Below, piece by piece: positions 26,580 through 34,499 of a DNA stretch of 64,000 nucleotides; position 1 is the stretch's first letter; every line of letters starts with the position of its first letter. Both the position numbers and the translations under genes were made by a program. This DNA is from UBA9676 sp036522155. GTDB taxonomy: Bacteria; Actinomycetota; Actinomycetes; Streptosporangiales; Streptosporangiaceae. A model generated the notes under the pieces. The model worked only from the letters and a program-made list of their open reading frames with translations. It did no database searches and had not been told where the DNA came from. The stretch lies in contig DATDGI010000227.1 in the NCBI GenBank assembly GCA_036522155.1, positions 1-64,000 on the forward strand, given 5' to 3'.

Positions 26580-27800
26580 TCACGGCGTGGTCGTGCCCAG
26601 TCTCTTGAGCTGGTGGGCGCGCATGAAGGCCGGCAGCGAGTCGTATTCGAACGCGTGCCAGAAGCCGCGGTCGAGTGAGCGGTTCAGCCACACCACACTC
26701 TGGCTGCCCGCCCAGCCGGTGCCGGTGTAGGGCACGGTCGCGAACACCACGTTCCGCGGGCTGAGCCCGCGCAGGCCCAGGGCCAGGTGGGTCATCTCGC
26801 CGGCGCCCAGCGTGCTGTCCACGCTGACCGCCTGGGTGAGCGCGGATATCAGCGAGTTCAGCCGCAGCGGGTCCGACAGCGACGCCTCCCGGCTGAGCTG
26901 GGTGAACACGGCCCGCAGGAAGTTCTGCTGACGGCGCTCGCGGTCGAAGTCCCCGGCCGGCAGCCCGTACCGGTCACGCACGTACAGCAGCGCCTGGGTC
27001 CCGTCCAGATGATGGACCCCGGCCGTCCAGGTGGTCCCGTTCGCCGGGTCGTAGGAGGTGGCCGGGATGTCGATGGTCACCCCGCCGAGGGCGTCGGTCA
27101 CCGCCTTGAACCCGTCCCAGTCGATGATCGCGACGTGGTCGATCCGCACGTGGGTGAGCCGCTCGACGGTGCGGACGGCCAGCGACGGGCCGCCGAAGAA
27201 GTAGGCCCAGTTGACCTTGCCGCGGCCGTAACCGGGGATGGGCACCCACGAGTCGCGGGGGATCGACACCACGTAGGCGCCGCGCCCGCCCGCGATCAGG
27301 TGGACGAGCATCAGAGTGTCGGTGCGGCCGCGGATGCCGCTGCGCGCCCCGCGGCCGGTGGTCGGCACCGCCGACCGGGTGTCCAGCCCCCCGACCAGGA
27401 AGGTCACGTCCTGCCCGGCCAGCCCACGGGGCCGGGCCGGGCGCTGCGCCACCGGGATCGACGCGAACGGGTTGCCGATCCGGTGGACGTTGTGGAGGTA
27501 GCTGCTGGCCATCAGGTACACGCCGGTGGCCAGGCCGGCCAGGACGACGGTCAGCACGACCACGCTGATCATGGTCACCCGCCAGGCCAGACGCCAGCGT
27601 GACCGCCGGCGGCCGCCGGTGGCCACCCGCGGCCGCCACCGTGACCACCGGCCGCGGGTGGGGGCCAGCGGGTGCCGCCCGCCCGGCGGCCCGGCGTGAC
27701 GGCCGCCCGCCTGCAGCGTGCCTGGCCGCCCGCTGCCCGCCTCCAGCGTTCCCAGCAGCCCGCTGCCCGCGGGCCCGGATTCCGATTCGTGTCCTGCCAC
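26580..27800 (-). CDS. LytR-CpsA-Psr (LCP) family transferase
   Basis: A 406-residue membrane-anchored enzyme of the family that moves polyprenyl-linked glycopolymers onto peptidoglycan outside the cell. A Pro/Gly/Arg-rich cytoplasmic tail of about 70 residues precedes one membrane helix (MISVVVLTVVLAGLATGVYL). The LCP domain carries RGRTDTLMLVH, SIPRDSWVPIPG, KVNWAYFFGG and YVRDRYGLPAGDFDRERRQQ, including the conserved Asp/Arg residues that bind the pyrophosphate lipid. The GTG at 27800 has GAGG 8 nt upstream; the frame is open to a GTG at 28013. Its location at the end of the cluster suits attachment of the locus product to the wall. Confidence 0.88.
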   Translation of the reverse strand: MAGHESESGPAGSGLLGTLEAGSGRPGTLQAGGRHAGPPGGRHPLAPTRGRWSRWRPRVATGGRRRSRWRLAWRVTMISVVVLTVVLAGLATGVYLMASSYLHNVHRIGNPFASIPVAQRPARPRGLAGQDVTFLVGGLDTRSAVPTTGRGARSGIRGRTDTLMLVHLIAGGRGAYVVSIPRDSWVPIPGYGRGKVNWAYFFGGPSLAVRTVERLTHVRIDHVAIIDWDGFKAVTDALGGVTIDIPATSYDPANGTTWTAGVHHLDGTQALLYVRDRYGLPAGDFDRERRQQNFLRAVFTQLSREASLSDPLRLNSLISALTQAVSVDSTLGAGEMTHLALGLRGLSPRNVVFATVPYTGTGWAGSQSVVWLNRSLDRGFWHAFEYDSLPAFMRAHQLKRLGTTTP

Positions 27801-28162
27801 CGGCGGCACCTCATCGTCAGATCGCTCAGCACCGCGGGAAAGAAATGCTCCCGCAGGCTTAAAGAAAGCCCAGTCCCAGCCCCGCCCGCCGGGTGAGACA
27901 GGCCAAGCTGGCTTTTCCGCGGAGCCACCGGCGCGCTGCCGGAATGTTATCCCAGGCACCCCACGGTCCCCCGGTGCGGAGTATGCCAATCCGGCGGCGA
28001 GGATAAACCGCACCGACCGGCTGCCGAGCTCTTTTCTGATTGTTCGTGCAGTTCAGTGGGTTCGCAGCGGCCGATGGCCAGCGCCGGCGCCGCGGTTATA
28101 CCGGCTGACTCTTATGAGTGGACACGCCGGTGATAAGCGGAAGACCACCGACCGGTAGCGTA
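27801..28162. other. Divergent spacer between the LCP gene and the cys operon
   Basis: About 360 bp without a convincing gene. A 6-bp hairpin GCGGGA/TCCCGC at 27834-27854 lies in the LCP leader. TAGCGT at 28156-28161 is the best candidate -10 for the cysteine uORF and cys operon. Confidence 0.35.
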
Positions 28163-28171
28163 ATGGCGGTA

Positions 28172-28297
28172 ATGTGCCGTTGCTGCGCCTGCCCGGCTCA
28201 TGAAAACCGAATTGGCTCGATGGTGCACGCGGTCTGGTGCGGGCGGGCCACCGGGACGGCTAGCCTGGTCAGGTTGTGCCACCTCCGACGCCAATGA
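28172..28297 (+). CDS. Cysteine-rich upstream ORF of the cys operon
   Basis: A 41-codon ORF beginning MCRCCACP, with four Cys codons among codons 2-7, then two more Cys near the end. Its TGA overlaps the ATG of cysQ at 28294 (ATGA). This matches the cysteine-responsive attenuators described in mycobacteria, where ribosomes stalled on a Cys tract in a uORF alter translation of downstream sulfur-assimilation genes. TAGCGT at 28156-28161 would place transcription start a few nt before the ATG; an in-frame ATG at 28163 is an alternative. The peptide itself need not have a function. Expression is inferred. Confidence 0.75.
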   Translation: MCRCCACPAHENRIGSMVHAVWCGRATGTASLVRLCHLRRQ

Positions 28298-29082
28298 GGG
28301 GAATCCGCCCGTTGCGGCCCGACCACGAACTCGCCAGGGAACTCGCCGCGCAGGCGGGTGAGCGCCTGCTGGCGCTGCGCGCGGGCGACCGCGAGCCGGA
28401 TGAGCTCCGCCGGGCCGGTGACCGGTCCGCGCACGAGTTCCTCGCCGCCGAGCTGGCCCGCCTGCGGTCCGGCGACGCCCTGCTCTCCGAGGAAGGCAAG
28501 GATGACCCGGCCCGGCTGGCCGCGGACCGGGTGTGGATCGTGGACCCGCTGGATGGCACCCGGGAGTACGGCGAGCCGGGCCGGACCGACTGGGCGGTCC
28601 ACGTGGCCCTGTGGGAGCGCGGCGAACTGGCCGCGGGGGCGGTAGCGCTGCCGGCCCAGAACCGGATCCTGTCCACGGCCGAGCCACCCAGCCGGGCCGG
28701 GCCGGAGATCGCGGCCGGGGCGGGCGGCCAGCCGTTGCGTATCGTCGTGAGCCGCACCCGGCCACCGGCCTTCCTGGCACCGCTGGCCGCCCGCCTGGGC
28801 GCGGCGCTGGTGCCGCTGGGCTCGGCCGGGGCGAAGACGGCAGCGGTCATCCTGGGCCAGGCTGACGCCTACGTCCACGACGGCGGCCAGTACGAGTGGG
28901 ACTCGGCGGCGCCGGTGGCCGTAGCGATGGCCGCGGGCCTGCACGCGTCCCGGCTGGACGGCTCGAAGCTGGCATACAACCAGGCTTCACCCTGGCAGCC
29001 GGATATCCTGATCTGCCCGGAGGCCCTCGCCGGCGCCCTGCTGGCGGCGATCGGCGACGTGCGCCCACCGGCAACTGAATAG
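28294..29082 (+). CDS. cysQ: 3'(2'),5'-bisphosphate nucleotidase (CysQ, inositol-monophosphatase family)
   Basis: A 262-residue Mg-dependent phosphatase that removes the 3'-phosphate of PAP/PAPS, by-products of sulfate assimilation. Motifs are LLSEEGKDD, VWIVDPLDGTREY (metal-binding DPLDGT) and YEWDSAAPVAVAMAAG (the WDxAAP motif). The ATG at 28294 overlaps the cysteine-rich uORF stop; an in-frame GTG at 28276 with TAGCCT 9 nt upstream could support a second, leaderless start. Inositol-1-phosphatase activity cannot be excluded by sequence, but the cysD and cysN neighbours support CysQ. Confidence 0.9.
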   Translation: MRGIRPLRPDHELARELAAQAGERLLALRAGDREPDELRRAGDRSAHEFLAAELARLRSGDALLSEEGKDDPARLAADRVWIVDPLDGTREYGEPGRTDWAVHVALWERGELAAGAVALPAQNRILSTAEPPSRAGPEIAAGAGGQPLRIVVSRTRPPAFLAPLAARLGAALVPLGSAGAKTAAVILGQADAYVHDGGQYEWDSAAPVAVAMAAGLHASRLDGSKLAYNQASPWQPDILICPEALAGALLAAIGDVRPPATE

Positions 29083-29128
29083 GGTGCCGCCACCTGGGCG
29101 CCCTGCCCGACAACCCGGAGTCCCCCCG

Positions 29129-30049
29129 ATGCCATTGACGCGTTCCGACTACTCGCTCTCCCAGCTCGACGTGCTGGAAGCCGAGTCCATCCACGTCATG
29201 CGCGAGGTCGCCGCCGAGTTCGAGCGGCCGGTGCTGCTGTTCTCCGGCGGCAAGGACTCCGTCGTCATGCTCGCGCTCGCGGAACGGGCGTTCCGGCCGG
29301 CCAGGATCCCGTTCCCGGTCATGCACGTGGACACCGGGCACAACTTCCCCGAGGTGATCGAGTTCCGGGACCGCCGCATAGCCGAGACCGGGGTGCGGCT
29401 GGTGGTGGCCTCGGTGCAGGAATCCATCGACGCGGGCCGGGTCGCGGAAGAGACCGGCCGCTGGGCCAGCCGGAACCGGCTGCAGACCGTCACCCTGCTG
29501 GACGCGATCGCCGACCACCGGTTCGACGCGGTGTTCGGCGGCGCGCGCCGGGACGAGGAAAAGGCCCGGGCCAAGGAGCGGGTGTTCTCCTTCCGGGACG
29601 AGTTCGGCCAGTGGGACCCGAAGAACCAGCGGCCTGAGCTGTGGAACATCTACAACACGCGGATCCGGATGGGCGAGCAGATCCGGGTCTTCCCGCTGTC
29701 CAACTGGACCGAGCTCGACATCTGGCAGTACATCGCCCGGGAGGAGCTGGACCTCCCGTCGATCTACTTCGCCCACGCCCGCAGCGTGTTCGAGCGGGAC
29801 GGGATGCTCCTGGCCGACAACCCCTACATCGCCCGGGGCGATGACGAGCCGGTGTTCGGGGCCACCGTCCGCTACCGCACCGTCGGGGACATGACCTGCA
29901 CCGGGGCGGTCGAGTCGGCGGCCGTGGCGATCGAGGACGTCATCGCCGAGATAGCGGCCACCCGGATCACCGAGCGCGGCCAGACCCGGGCCGACGACCG
30001 CACCAGCGAGGCCGCCATGGAGGACCGCAAGCGAGAAGGGTACTTCTGA
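29129..30049 (+). CDS. cysD: Sulfate adenylyltransferase subunit 2
   Basis: A 306-residue PAPS-reductase-fold subunit that forms adenylyl sulfate from ATP and sulfate, driven by GTP hydrolysis in CysN. The ATP-pyrophosphatase loop LLFSGGKDSVVML is near residue 40, followed by HVDTGHNFPEVIEFRD and FGGARRDEEKARAKER. The ATG follows a GGAG at suitable distance; the frame is open further upstream to 29084. It lies 46 bp after cysQ and overlaps cysN by one base (TGATG), giving stoichiometric expression of the two subunits. Confidence 0.95.
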   Translation: MPLTRSDYSLSQLDVLEAESIHVMREVAAEFERPVLLFSGGKDSVVMLALAERAFRPARIPFPVMHVDTGHNFPEVIEFRDRRIAETGVRLVVASVQESIDAGRVAEETGRWASRNRLQTVTLLDAIADHRFDAVFGGARRDEEKARAKERVFSFRDEFGQWDPKNQRPELWNIYNTRIRMGEQIRVFPLSNWTELDIWQYIAREELDLPSIYFAHARSVFERDGMLLADNPYIARGDDEPVFGATVRYRTVGDMTCTGAVESAAVAIEDVIAEIAATRITERGQTRADDRTSEAAMEDRKREGYF

Positions 30050-31368
30050 TGCCGAACGTGACCGGCGCGGACAGCCCGGCGGCAGGCCACGGGCCGGCCC
30101 GGCACACCGACATCCTGCGGCTGGCCACGGCCGGCTCGGTGGACGACGGCAAGAGCACCCTGATCGGGCGGCTGCTGTACGACTCCAAGGCCATCTTCGA
30201 GGACCAGCTCGCCGCGGTGGAGCGGACCAGCCGGGCCCGGGGCGAGGACTACACCAACCTCGCGCTGCTCACCGACGGGCTGCGGGCCGAGCGGGAGCAG
30301 GGCATCACCATCGACGTCGCCTACCGCTACTTCGCCACCCCCCGGCGGAAGTTCATCATCGCCGACACCCCCGGGCACATCCAGTACACCCGGAACATGG
30401 TCACCGGGGCCTCCACCGCCGACCTGGCGATCATCCTGGTCGACGCCAGGAACGGGCTGACCGAGCAGAGCCGGCGGCATGCGTTCCTGGCCACCCTGCT
30501 GCGGGTGCCGCACCTGGTGCTGGCGGTCAACAAGATGGACCTGGTCGGCTATGAGCAGGGCGTCTTCGAGAACATCTGCGATGAGTTCAGCGCGTTCGCC
30601 AGCAAGCTTGACATCGGCGACCTCACCTTCGTGCCGATCTCCGCGCTGCACGGCGACAACGTGGTCCAGCGCTCGGAGAACATGGCCTGGCACGACGGGC
30701 CACCGCTGCTGCGGCACCTGGAGCACGTGCACATCGCCTCGGACCGCAATCTGATCGACGTCCGGTTCCCGGTCCAGTACGTCATCCGCCCGCACCAGGC
30801 CACCCATCCGGAGCTGCACGACTACCGCGGCTACGCCGGCCAGGTGGCCGGGGGCGTGCTCAAGCCCGGCGACGAGGTGATGCACCTGCCGTCCGGCATG
30901 ACCACCAGGATCAGCCGGATCGACACCGCCGAGGGGCCGGTGGACGAGGCGTTCCCGCCCATGTCGGTCACCCTGGTCCTGGCCGACGATCTGGACATCT
31001 CCCGCGGCGACCTGATCTGCCGGCCGCACAACCAGCCGATGGTCGCCCAGGACGTGGAGGCGATGGTCTGCTGGATGTCGGACTCGGCCACGCTGACGCC
31101 GCGCAGCCGGGTCATCGTCAAGCACACCACCCGCACGGTGAAGGCGCTGGTCCGGGACCTGCACTACCGGCTCGATGTGAACACCCTGCACCGTGAGGAA
31201 GGCATCGACCGGCTGCGCCTGAACGAGATCGGCCGGGTGACGCTGCGGCTGACGCAGCCGCTGTTCTGCGACCCGTACAGCCGGAACCGGCAGACCGGTG
31301 GCCTGATCGTCATCGATGAGGCCACCAACGGCACCGTCGGCGCCGCCATGATCACCGAAGGCCATTGA
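30049..31368 (+). CDS. cysN: Sulfate adenylyltransferase subunit 1 (GTPase)
   Basis: A 439-residue EF-Tu-like GTPase that powers CysD. The G1 loop is ATAGSVDDGKSTLIGRLLYD, G3 is IADTPGHIQYTRNM and G4 is VNKMD; two beta-barrel domains follow. The length fits CysN alone, without the CysC (APS kinase) domain fused in many actinobacteria, so APS kinase or an APS reductase must be encoded outside the window. The operon appears to end here: a CCCGGG hairpin at 31392-31412 follows the stop. Confidence 0.95.
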   Translation: MPNVTGADSPAAGHGPARHTDILRLATAGSVDDGKSTLIGRLLYDSKAIFEDQLAAVERTSRARGEDYTNLALLTDGLRAEREQGITIDVAYRYFATPRRKFIIADTPGHIQYTRNMVTGASTADLAIILVDARNGLTEQSRRHAFLATLLRVPHLVLAVNKMDLVGYEQGVFENICDEFSAFASKLDIGDLTFVPISALHGDNVVQRSENMAWHDGPPLLRHLEHVHIASDRNLIDVRFPVQYVIRPHQATHPELHDYRGYAGQVAGGVLKPGDEVMHLPSGMTTRISRIDTAEGPVDEAFPPMSVTLVLADDLDISRGDLICRPHNQPMVAQDVEAMVCWMSDSATLTPRSRVIVKHTTRTVKALVRDLHYRLDVNTLHREEGIDRLRLNEIGRVTLRLTQPLFCDPYSRNRQTGGLIVIDEATNGTVGAAMITEGH

Positions 31369-31391
31369 CGCCGGTCGTCCCGAAGCGTCCT

Positions 31392-31412
31392 CCCGGGGGC
31401 TCGTGGCCCGGG
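31392..31412 (+). terminator. Terminator-like hairpin after cysN
   Basis: CCCGGG at 31392-31397 pairs with CCCGGG at 31407-31412 around a 9-nt loop, 24 bp after the cysN stop. There is no U-tract, so it may be a weak terminator. Confidence 0.4.
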
Positions 31413-31421
31413 CTGGCTCAC

Positions 31422-31437
31422 TGTGACCTCCGTCACA
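31422..31437. promoter_or_regulatory. CRP/GlxR-type operator
   Basis: TGTGACCTCCGTCACA is a perfect TGTGA-N6-TCACA palindrome and fits the actinobacterial CRP/GlxR form TGTGA-NNTNNN-TCACA. It lies between cysN and the synthase-glycosidase gene, about 510 bp before the latter. cAMP-dependent control is an inference. Confidence 0.65.
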
Positions 31438-31751
31438 CTGAGGGTGGCCTGCTTGGCCCCCGATCCCGGCGGCGGCTGGCGCTATCTGTTTGTAGTGCTG
31501 GGACTACCTTCCGTAATTAGGATGACTCAGCGTAACTGTAAAGATCTGGTCAGGTAATGGCGAGCGAGGCGAATCCCGGTAATCCGCCCGCCCACTCGGG
31601 GCGTCACATCTCTGCGGGCCACATGTCGCCGATGACATTTCCGGGCGGCTGGGCCAATGGCACTGCCGGTTACCGCAGGGAGGGAGAACGGACTATGCCT
31701 GGCACCTAGTCGGCCGTTCATCGCGCGGACATCTTATGTCCTTCTCTAAAT

Positions 31752-31775
31752 CGACCTTGCCAAACGCCAAGGTCG
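31752..31775 (+). repeat. Perfect 8-bp hairpin in the leader
   Basis: CGACCTTG (31752-31759) pairs with CAAGGTCG (31768-31775) around an 8-nt loop. No U-run follows, so it looks like a structural element or protein site rather than an intrinsic terminator. Confidence 0.5.
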
Positions 31776-31949
31776 GGTCGTTGTGTCGGCAGGTTCCGCC
31801 TCACAAGGCCATCCTTCATTACGGCTTAGCCCCCCTGACAGCGGGCGTTATTCGCCTGTACCAAATACTCGGTAGAGCGCCCAGAACACACCCTAAGCCT
31901 CGGCCTCTAGACCGGAGTGAGGCATTGGCATGACATGGAGGCTCCCATC

Positions 31950-34256
31950 GTGAATATCAAAGATGACTCTGCGTCCTTACCGGCGCCCGCTCCGTACGCC
32001 GGACCGGAGGAGTTGAAGGAGCTTTCACAGGCGGCAGAAAGAGACGCCAGCCAGCAGGCCGGCGTTGCCGCCTTAGTCAATCTCGCTCAGGCTGTCGCCG
32101 GAACGCGGCCGCTCACGATCACCAGACCTGGGAGCACAGATGTACCACGACGTTCACACTGGGATCGGGTCGGCGATCCTCACGGCGGCCGCGCTGATCG
32201 CGACAGCAGCTACGGCGATTGGCCGCCGCCGGGCCCGCAAGCACCAGGCGGCACAACGCCGCGGGCAGCCCGCTTCACGGCAACCGTACTGATCCCAGCT
32301 CACAACGAGGCCGCCACCGTCTACGACCTGGTCCGTGCGTGCGTGGAGCAGCCCTACCCACTCGATGACATCATCGTGGTCGCCGACTCGTGCACGGACG
32401 ACACCGCCCGCGCAGCCTGGACGGCAGGCGCGACGAAGGTCCTGGAGGTCGACTACAAGGACAAGGCCATGTCACAGAACGCGGCCCTGTTCGACATCCG
32501 CTCCGATTTGGTCGTCGGATTCGACGGCGACACCATCCCCACCCCTAGCTGCATCGAGCTGATGATCGCCGACATCGAGCAAGGGTTCGACGCGACCTGC
32601 GCGACGATCTTGCCGATCCAGCCACGGGGGTTCTTCATCCGGGCGAGGAGGTTCGCCTACGCGCTCGGGCGCCGCTGGTGGCGGCTCTGCCAGGCCAAGG
32701 TGGGGCGCATCCAGGTCCTTACCGGTGCCTGTTACGTATTCAAGACCGAGGCGATCAAGAGCGTCGGTGGCTTTCCCGGCGGTCTGATCAGTGCCGACAT
32801 GGATGCCACGTGGGCACTCCACCGCGCCCGGTACAAGCTCGGCTACGCGGGCAAAGCGCTCGCATACACCTACGACCCGGAGACCTTCAAGGTCTACCGG
32901 TCGCAGATGCGCCGCTGGTCGTCTGGCTACTTTCAGAACATGGCCAAGTACCGCCGCGAGCTGCTCCACTGGCGGTCGATGCTCGTGGTCTGGACGGCCC
33001 TGTTTGACCTGTGCTGCCTGTTCATCTACGAGACCGTGCTGGCTGTCACCTTAGCCACCGGCCATTACCGGTTGGCGTTCTCGTTCGCGGTGTGGCTCGG
33101 CGTTCACGCTGTCATCACGACGTTCCTGGTGGCGACCGTCGTTGGGGTGAAGGACGCTGTGCTCGGCTACTTCCCGTACCTGGTCGTGAACTACTACAAC
33201 AAGTGGCTCTACCTGTGCGCTTTCGTCCGGGAGTGGATACTCGGGCGCCACTACTCCTCGTGGACTGGGCGGCAGGGCAGGAAAACGGTGATCACGCCCA
33301 TGACCGGCCGTCGCAAGATAACCCTGTTGTGCCTGGTCGCTGCCCTCGCTGGTACCGTCGGCTGCGTCAAGGCGGTCCGGGATGCAGCCCACTACGTACC
33401 GCCGCCAGCAGCATCCGCGCCAGCGCATCCGGCGGTCAGCCACAACCGGTTGCGCTATCTCGGCGTCATCACCTCAGCGCCGACCGTCGCCCGCCTCGAT
33501 GCTTTCGCAGCGATGGTCGGCGCGCGGCCGAATCTCGACGAGTATTACGTCCCGTGGGGGCGCAGCCTTCGTATGGGAACCGCGCACGCGCTGGGCGCCG
33601 CAGGTGCGCTGCCGATGGTCTCGTGGGAGCCCAGCACTGTCCCGCTCGCGGCCATCGCAGCGGGGCGCTCGGACGCCTACATTGCAACGCAGGCCCGCGC
33701 GGTCGCCCGCTACCGGGCACCGGTGGCGATCACCTTCGGCGCGGAGATGAACGGCTCGTGGGAGCGGTGGGGACCGGGGCACGCCACTCCAGCGCAGTTC
33801 GTCGCCGCGTGGCGGCGCATCCACGGCCTGTTCGCCGCAGCCGGCGCTGCCAACGTGACGTGGGTGTGGACGGTGAATGTCATCAACCGGCTCGGGGTGC
33901 CGATCCGTCCATACTGGCCCGGCGTTTCCTATGTGAACTGGGTGGGGATGGACGGCTATTGGCGCCGGCCACGATCGGCGACCGGCGCTACCTTCGTATC
34001 GGCGTTCGGGCCGACGCTGCGTGCGGTCCGCGGCTTCACCACGCAGCCGACGCTCATCACTGAGACCGGCGCCCTGCCGGGCATGAAGGTAACCGCGGTT
34101 CGCGACCTGTTTGCCGGTGTCGAGCACACGCCCGGGCTGCTCGGCTTTGCCTGGTTCGACGTGCGCGACGCGAAGGGTGATTTCCGGCTGGAGGGAAGCC
34201 CGGCCGCTGTGGCTGCGTTCCGGCGGGCAGTGGCCCGCATGCCTCCGGGTCACTAA
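31950..34256 (+). CDS. Processive GT2 polysaccharide synthase fused to a GH26-like glycosidase
   Basis: A 768-residue bifunctional protein. After about 110 disordered residues comes a GT2 synthase core (ATVLIPAHNEAATV, VVADSCTDDT, GFDGDT with D192/D194, GGFPGGLISADMDATW, and SQMRRW, the QxxRW motif near residue 319, which marks processive beta-glycan synthases). About four membrane segments follow to residue 470. The C-terminal domain resembles GH26 endo-glycosidases: acid/base E599 in FGAEMNGSWERWG and nucleophile E705 in LITETGA. Membrane segments place the hydrolase outside, beside the emerging polymer. GTG 31950 has GGAGG 8 nt upstream. Base composition is less GC-rich than its neighbours. 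Substrate unknown; mannan or a mixed-linkage glucan are options. Confidence 0.85.
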   Translation: MNIKDDSASLPAPAPYAGPEELKELSQAAERDASQQAGVAALVNLAQAVAGTRPLTITRPGSTDVPRRSHWDRVGDPHGGRADRDSSYGDWPPPGPQAPGGTTPRAARFTATVLIPAHNEAATVYDLVRACVEQPYPLDDIIVVADSCTDDTARAAWTAGATKVLEVDYKDKAMSQNAALFDIRSDLVVGFDGDTIPTPSCIELMIADIEQGFDATCATILPIQPRGFFIRARRFAYALGRRWWRLCQAKVGRIQVLTGACYVFKTEAIKSVGGFPGGLISADMDATWALHRARYKLGYAGKALAYTYDPETFKVYRSQMRRWSSGYFQNMAKYRRELLHWRSMLVVWTALFDLCCLFIYETVLAVTLATGHYRLAFSFAVWLGVHAVITTFLVATVVGVKDAVLGYFPYLVVNYYNKWLYLCAFVREWILGRHYSSWTGRQGRKTVITPMTGRRKITLLCLVAALAGTVGCVKAVRDAAHYVPPPAASAPAHPAVSHNRLRYLGVITSAPTVARLDAFAAMVGARPNLDEYYVPWGRSLRMGTAHALGAAGALPMVSWEPSTVPLAAIAAGRSDAYIATQARAVARYRAPVAITFGAEMNGSWERWGPGHATPAQFVAAWRRIHGLFAAAGAANVTWVWTVNVINRLGVPIRPYWPGVSYVNWVGMDGYWRRPRSATGATFVSAFGPTLRAVRGFTTQPTLITETGALPGMKVTAVRDLFAGVEHTPGLLGFAWFDVRDAKGDFRLEGSPAAVAAFRRAVARMPPGH
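32140..32292 (+). CDS. Possible nested small membrane protein
   Basis: A 50-residue ORF in another frame within the 5' part of the synthase gene. It begins MYHDVHTGIG, has one hydrophobic helix (SAILTAAALIATAATAIG) and a basic tail (RRRARKHQAAQRRGQ). GGGAG lies upstream of its ATG. Its GC at third positions (about 39 of 50 codons) is higher than that of the overlapping synthase frame over the same stretch (about 31 of 50). Its TGA overlaps a CTG at 32289 just inside the GT2 core. It may be a real gene preceding the synthase, or chance. Confidence 0.35.
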   Translation: MYHDVHTGIGSAILTAAALIATAATAIGRRRARKHQAAQRRGQPASRQPY

Positions 34257-34499
34257 CCAGTAGCCGGTGGCCGGCCGCGCGGCGACATGGCGCTCCGAGC
34301 GGTAGGTGCTGGCCTGAAGGTCGTCGAGGTTCCGATTACATTCGTTGAGCGAGAGTACGGAGTCAGCAAGATGAGCAGGGCGATCGTGCTAGAGGCGCTC
34401 TGGCGGATCACCGTGTGGGGGATACATGGCCGGACGCGGCGGGAAACGACCGCAAGCTCGCTGGCCAGCCAGGGCACAGATCCGCTACAGGCACTCTGA
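34257..34499 (+). pseudogene. C-terminal remnant of a polyprenol-phosphate-mannose synthase gene
   Basis: Directly after the synthase stop, in the same frame, lies a sequence reading ALRAVGAGLKVVEVPITFVE and then SKMSRAIVLEALWR. This is the C-terminal end of Ppm1-type GT2 enzymes, which make polyprenyl-phosphate mannose. About 55 codons match the family and the N-terminal 200 are missing. There is no upstream catalytic domain, so the product would be inactive. It marks a recombination junction, with the fusion gene inserted into or deleted against a former ppm1. An in-frame ATG at 34287 exists but expression is doubtful. Confidence 0.7.

Larger units (their letters stand above)
31413..31949 (+). 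promoter_or_regulatory. Long leader region of the synthase-glycosidase gene
   Basis: About 540 bp without a convincing gene. After the CRP-type box it contains CCGCCCG near 31583 able to pair with CGGGCGG near 31643, a hairpin ATGTC-GCCGAT-GACAT near 31623-31638, and a perfect 8-bp hairpin at 31752-31775. A GGAGG lies 8 nt before the GTG at 31950. The amount of pairing suggests a structured 5' leader, but no known riboswitch family was recognised. Confidence 0.4.

Noticed and set aside
31500..31740. Possible ydaO (c-di-AMP) riboswitch in the synthase leader
   Set aside because: CGAGGCGAATCC resembles part of the motif, but the other conserved blocks (GGGGGA-CC, GGGTGAAT and CAGCTAAC) were not found. 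Kept only as an unassigned structured leader.
31736..31933. 65-codon ORF in the leader
   Set aside because: No ribosome site, no recognisable motif, and it overlaps the 8-bp hairpin. Probably chance.
31440..34499. Mobile element carrying the synthase-glycosidase gene
   Set aside because: No transposase, integrase, terminal inverted repeats or target duplication were found. The ppm1 remnant supports recombination but not a named element.
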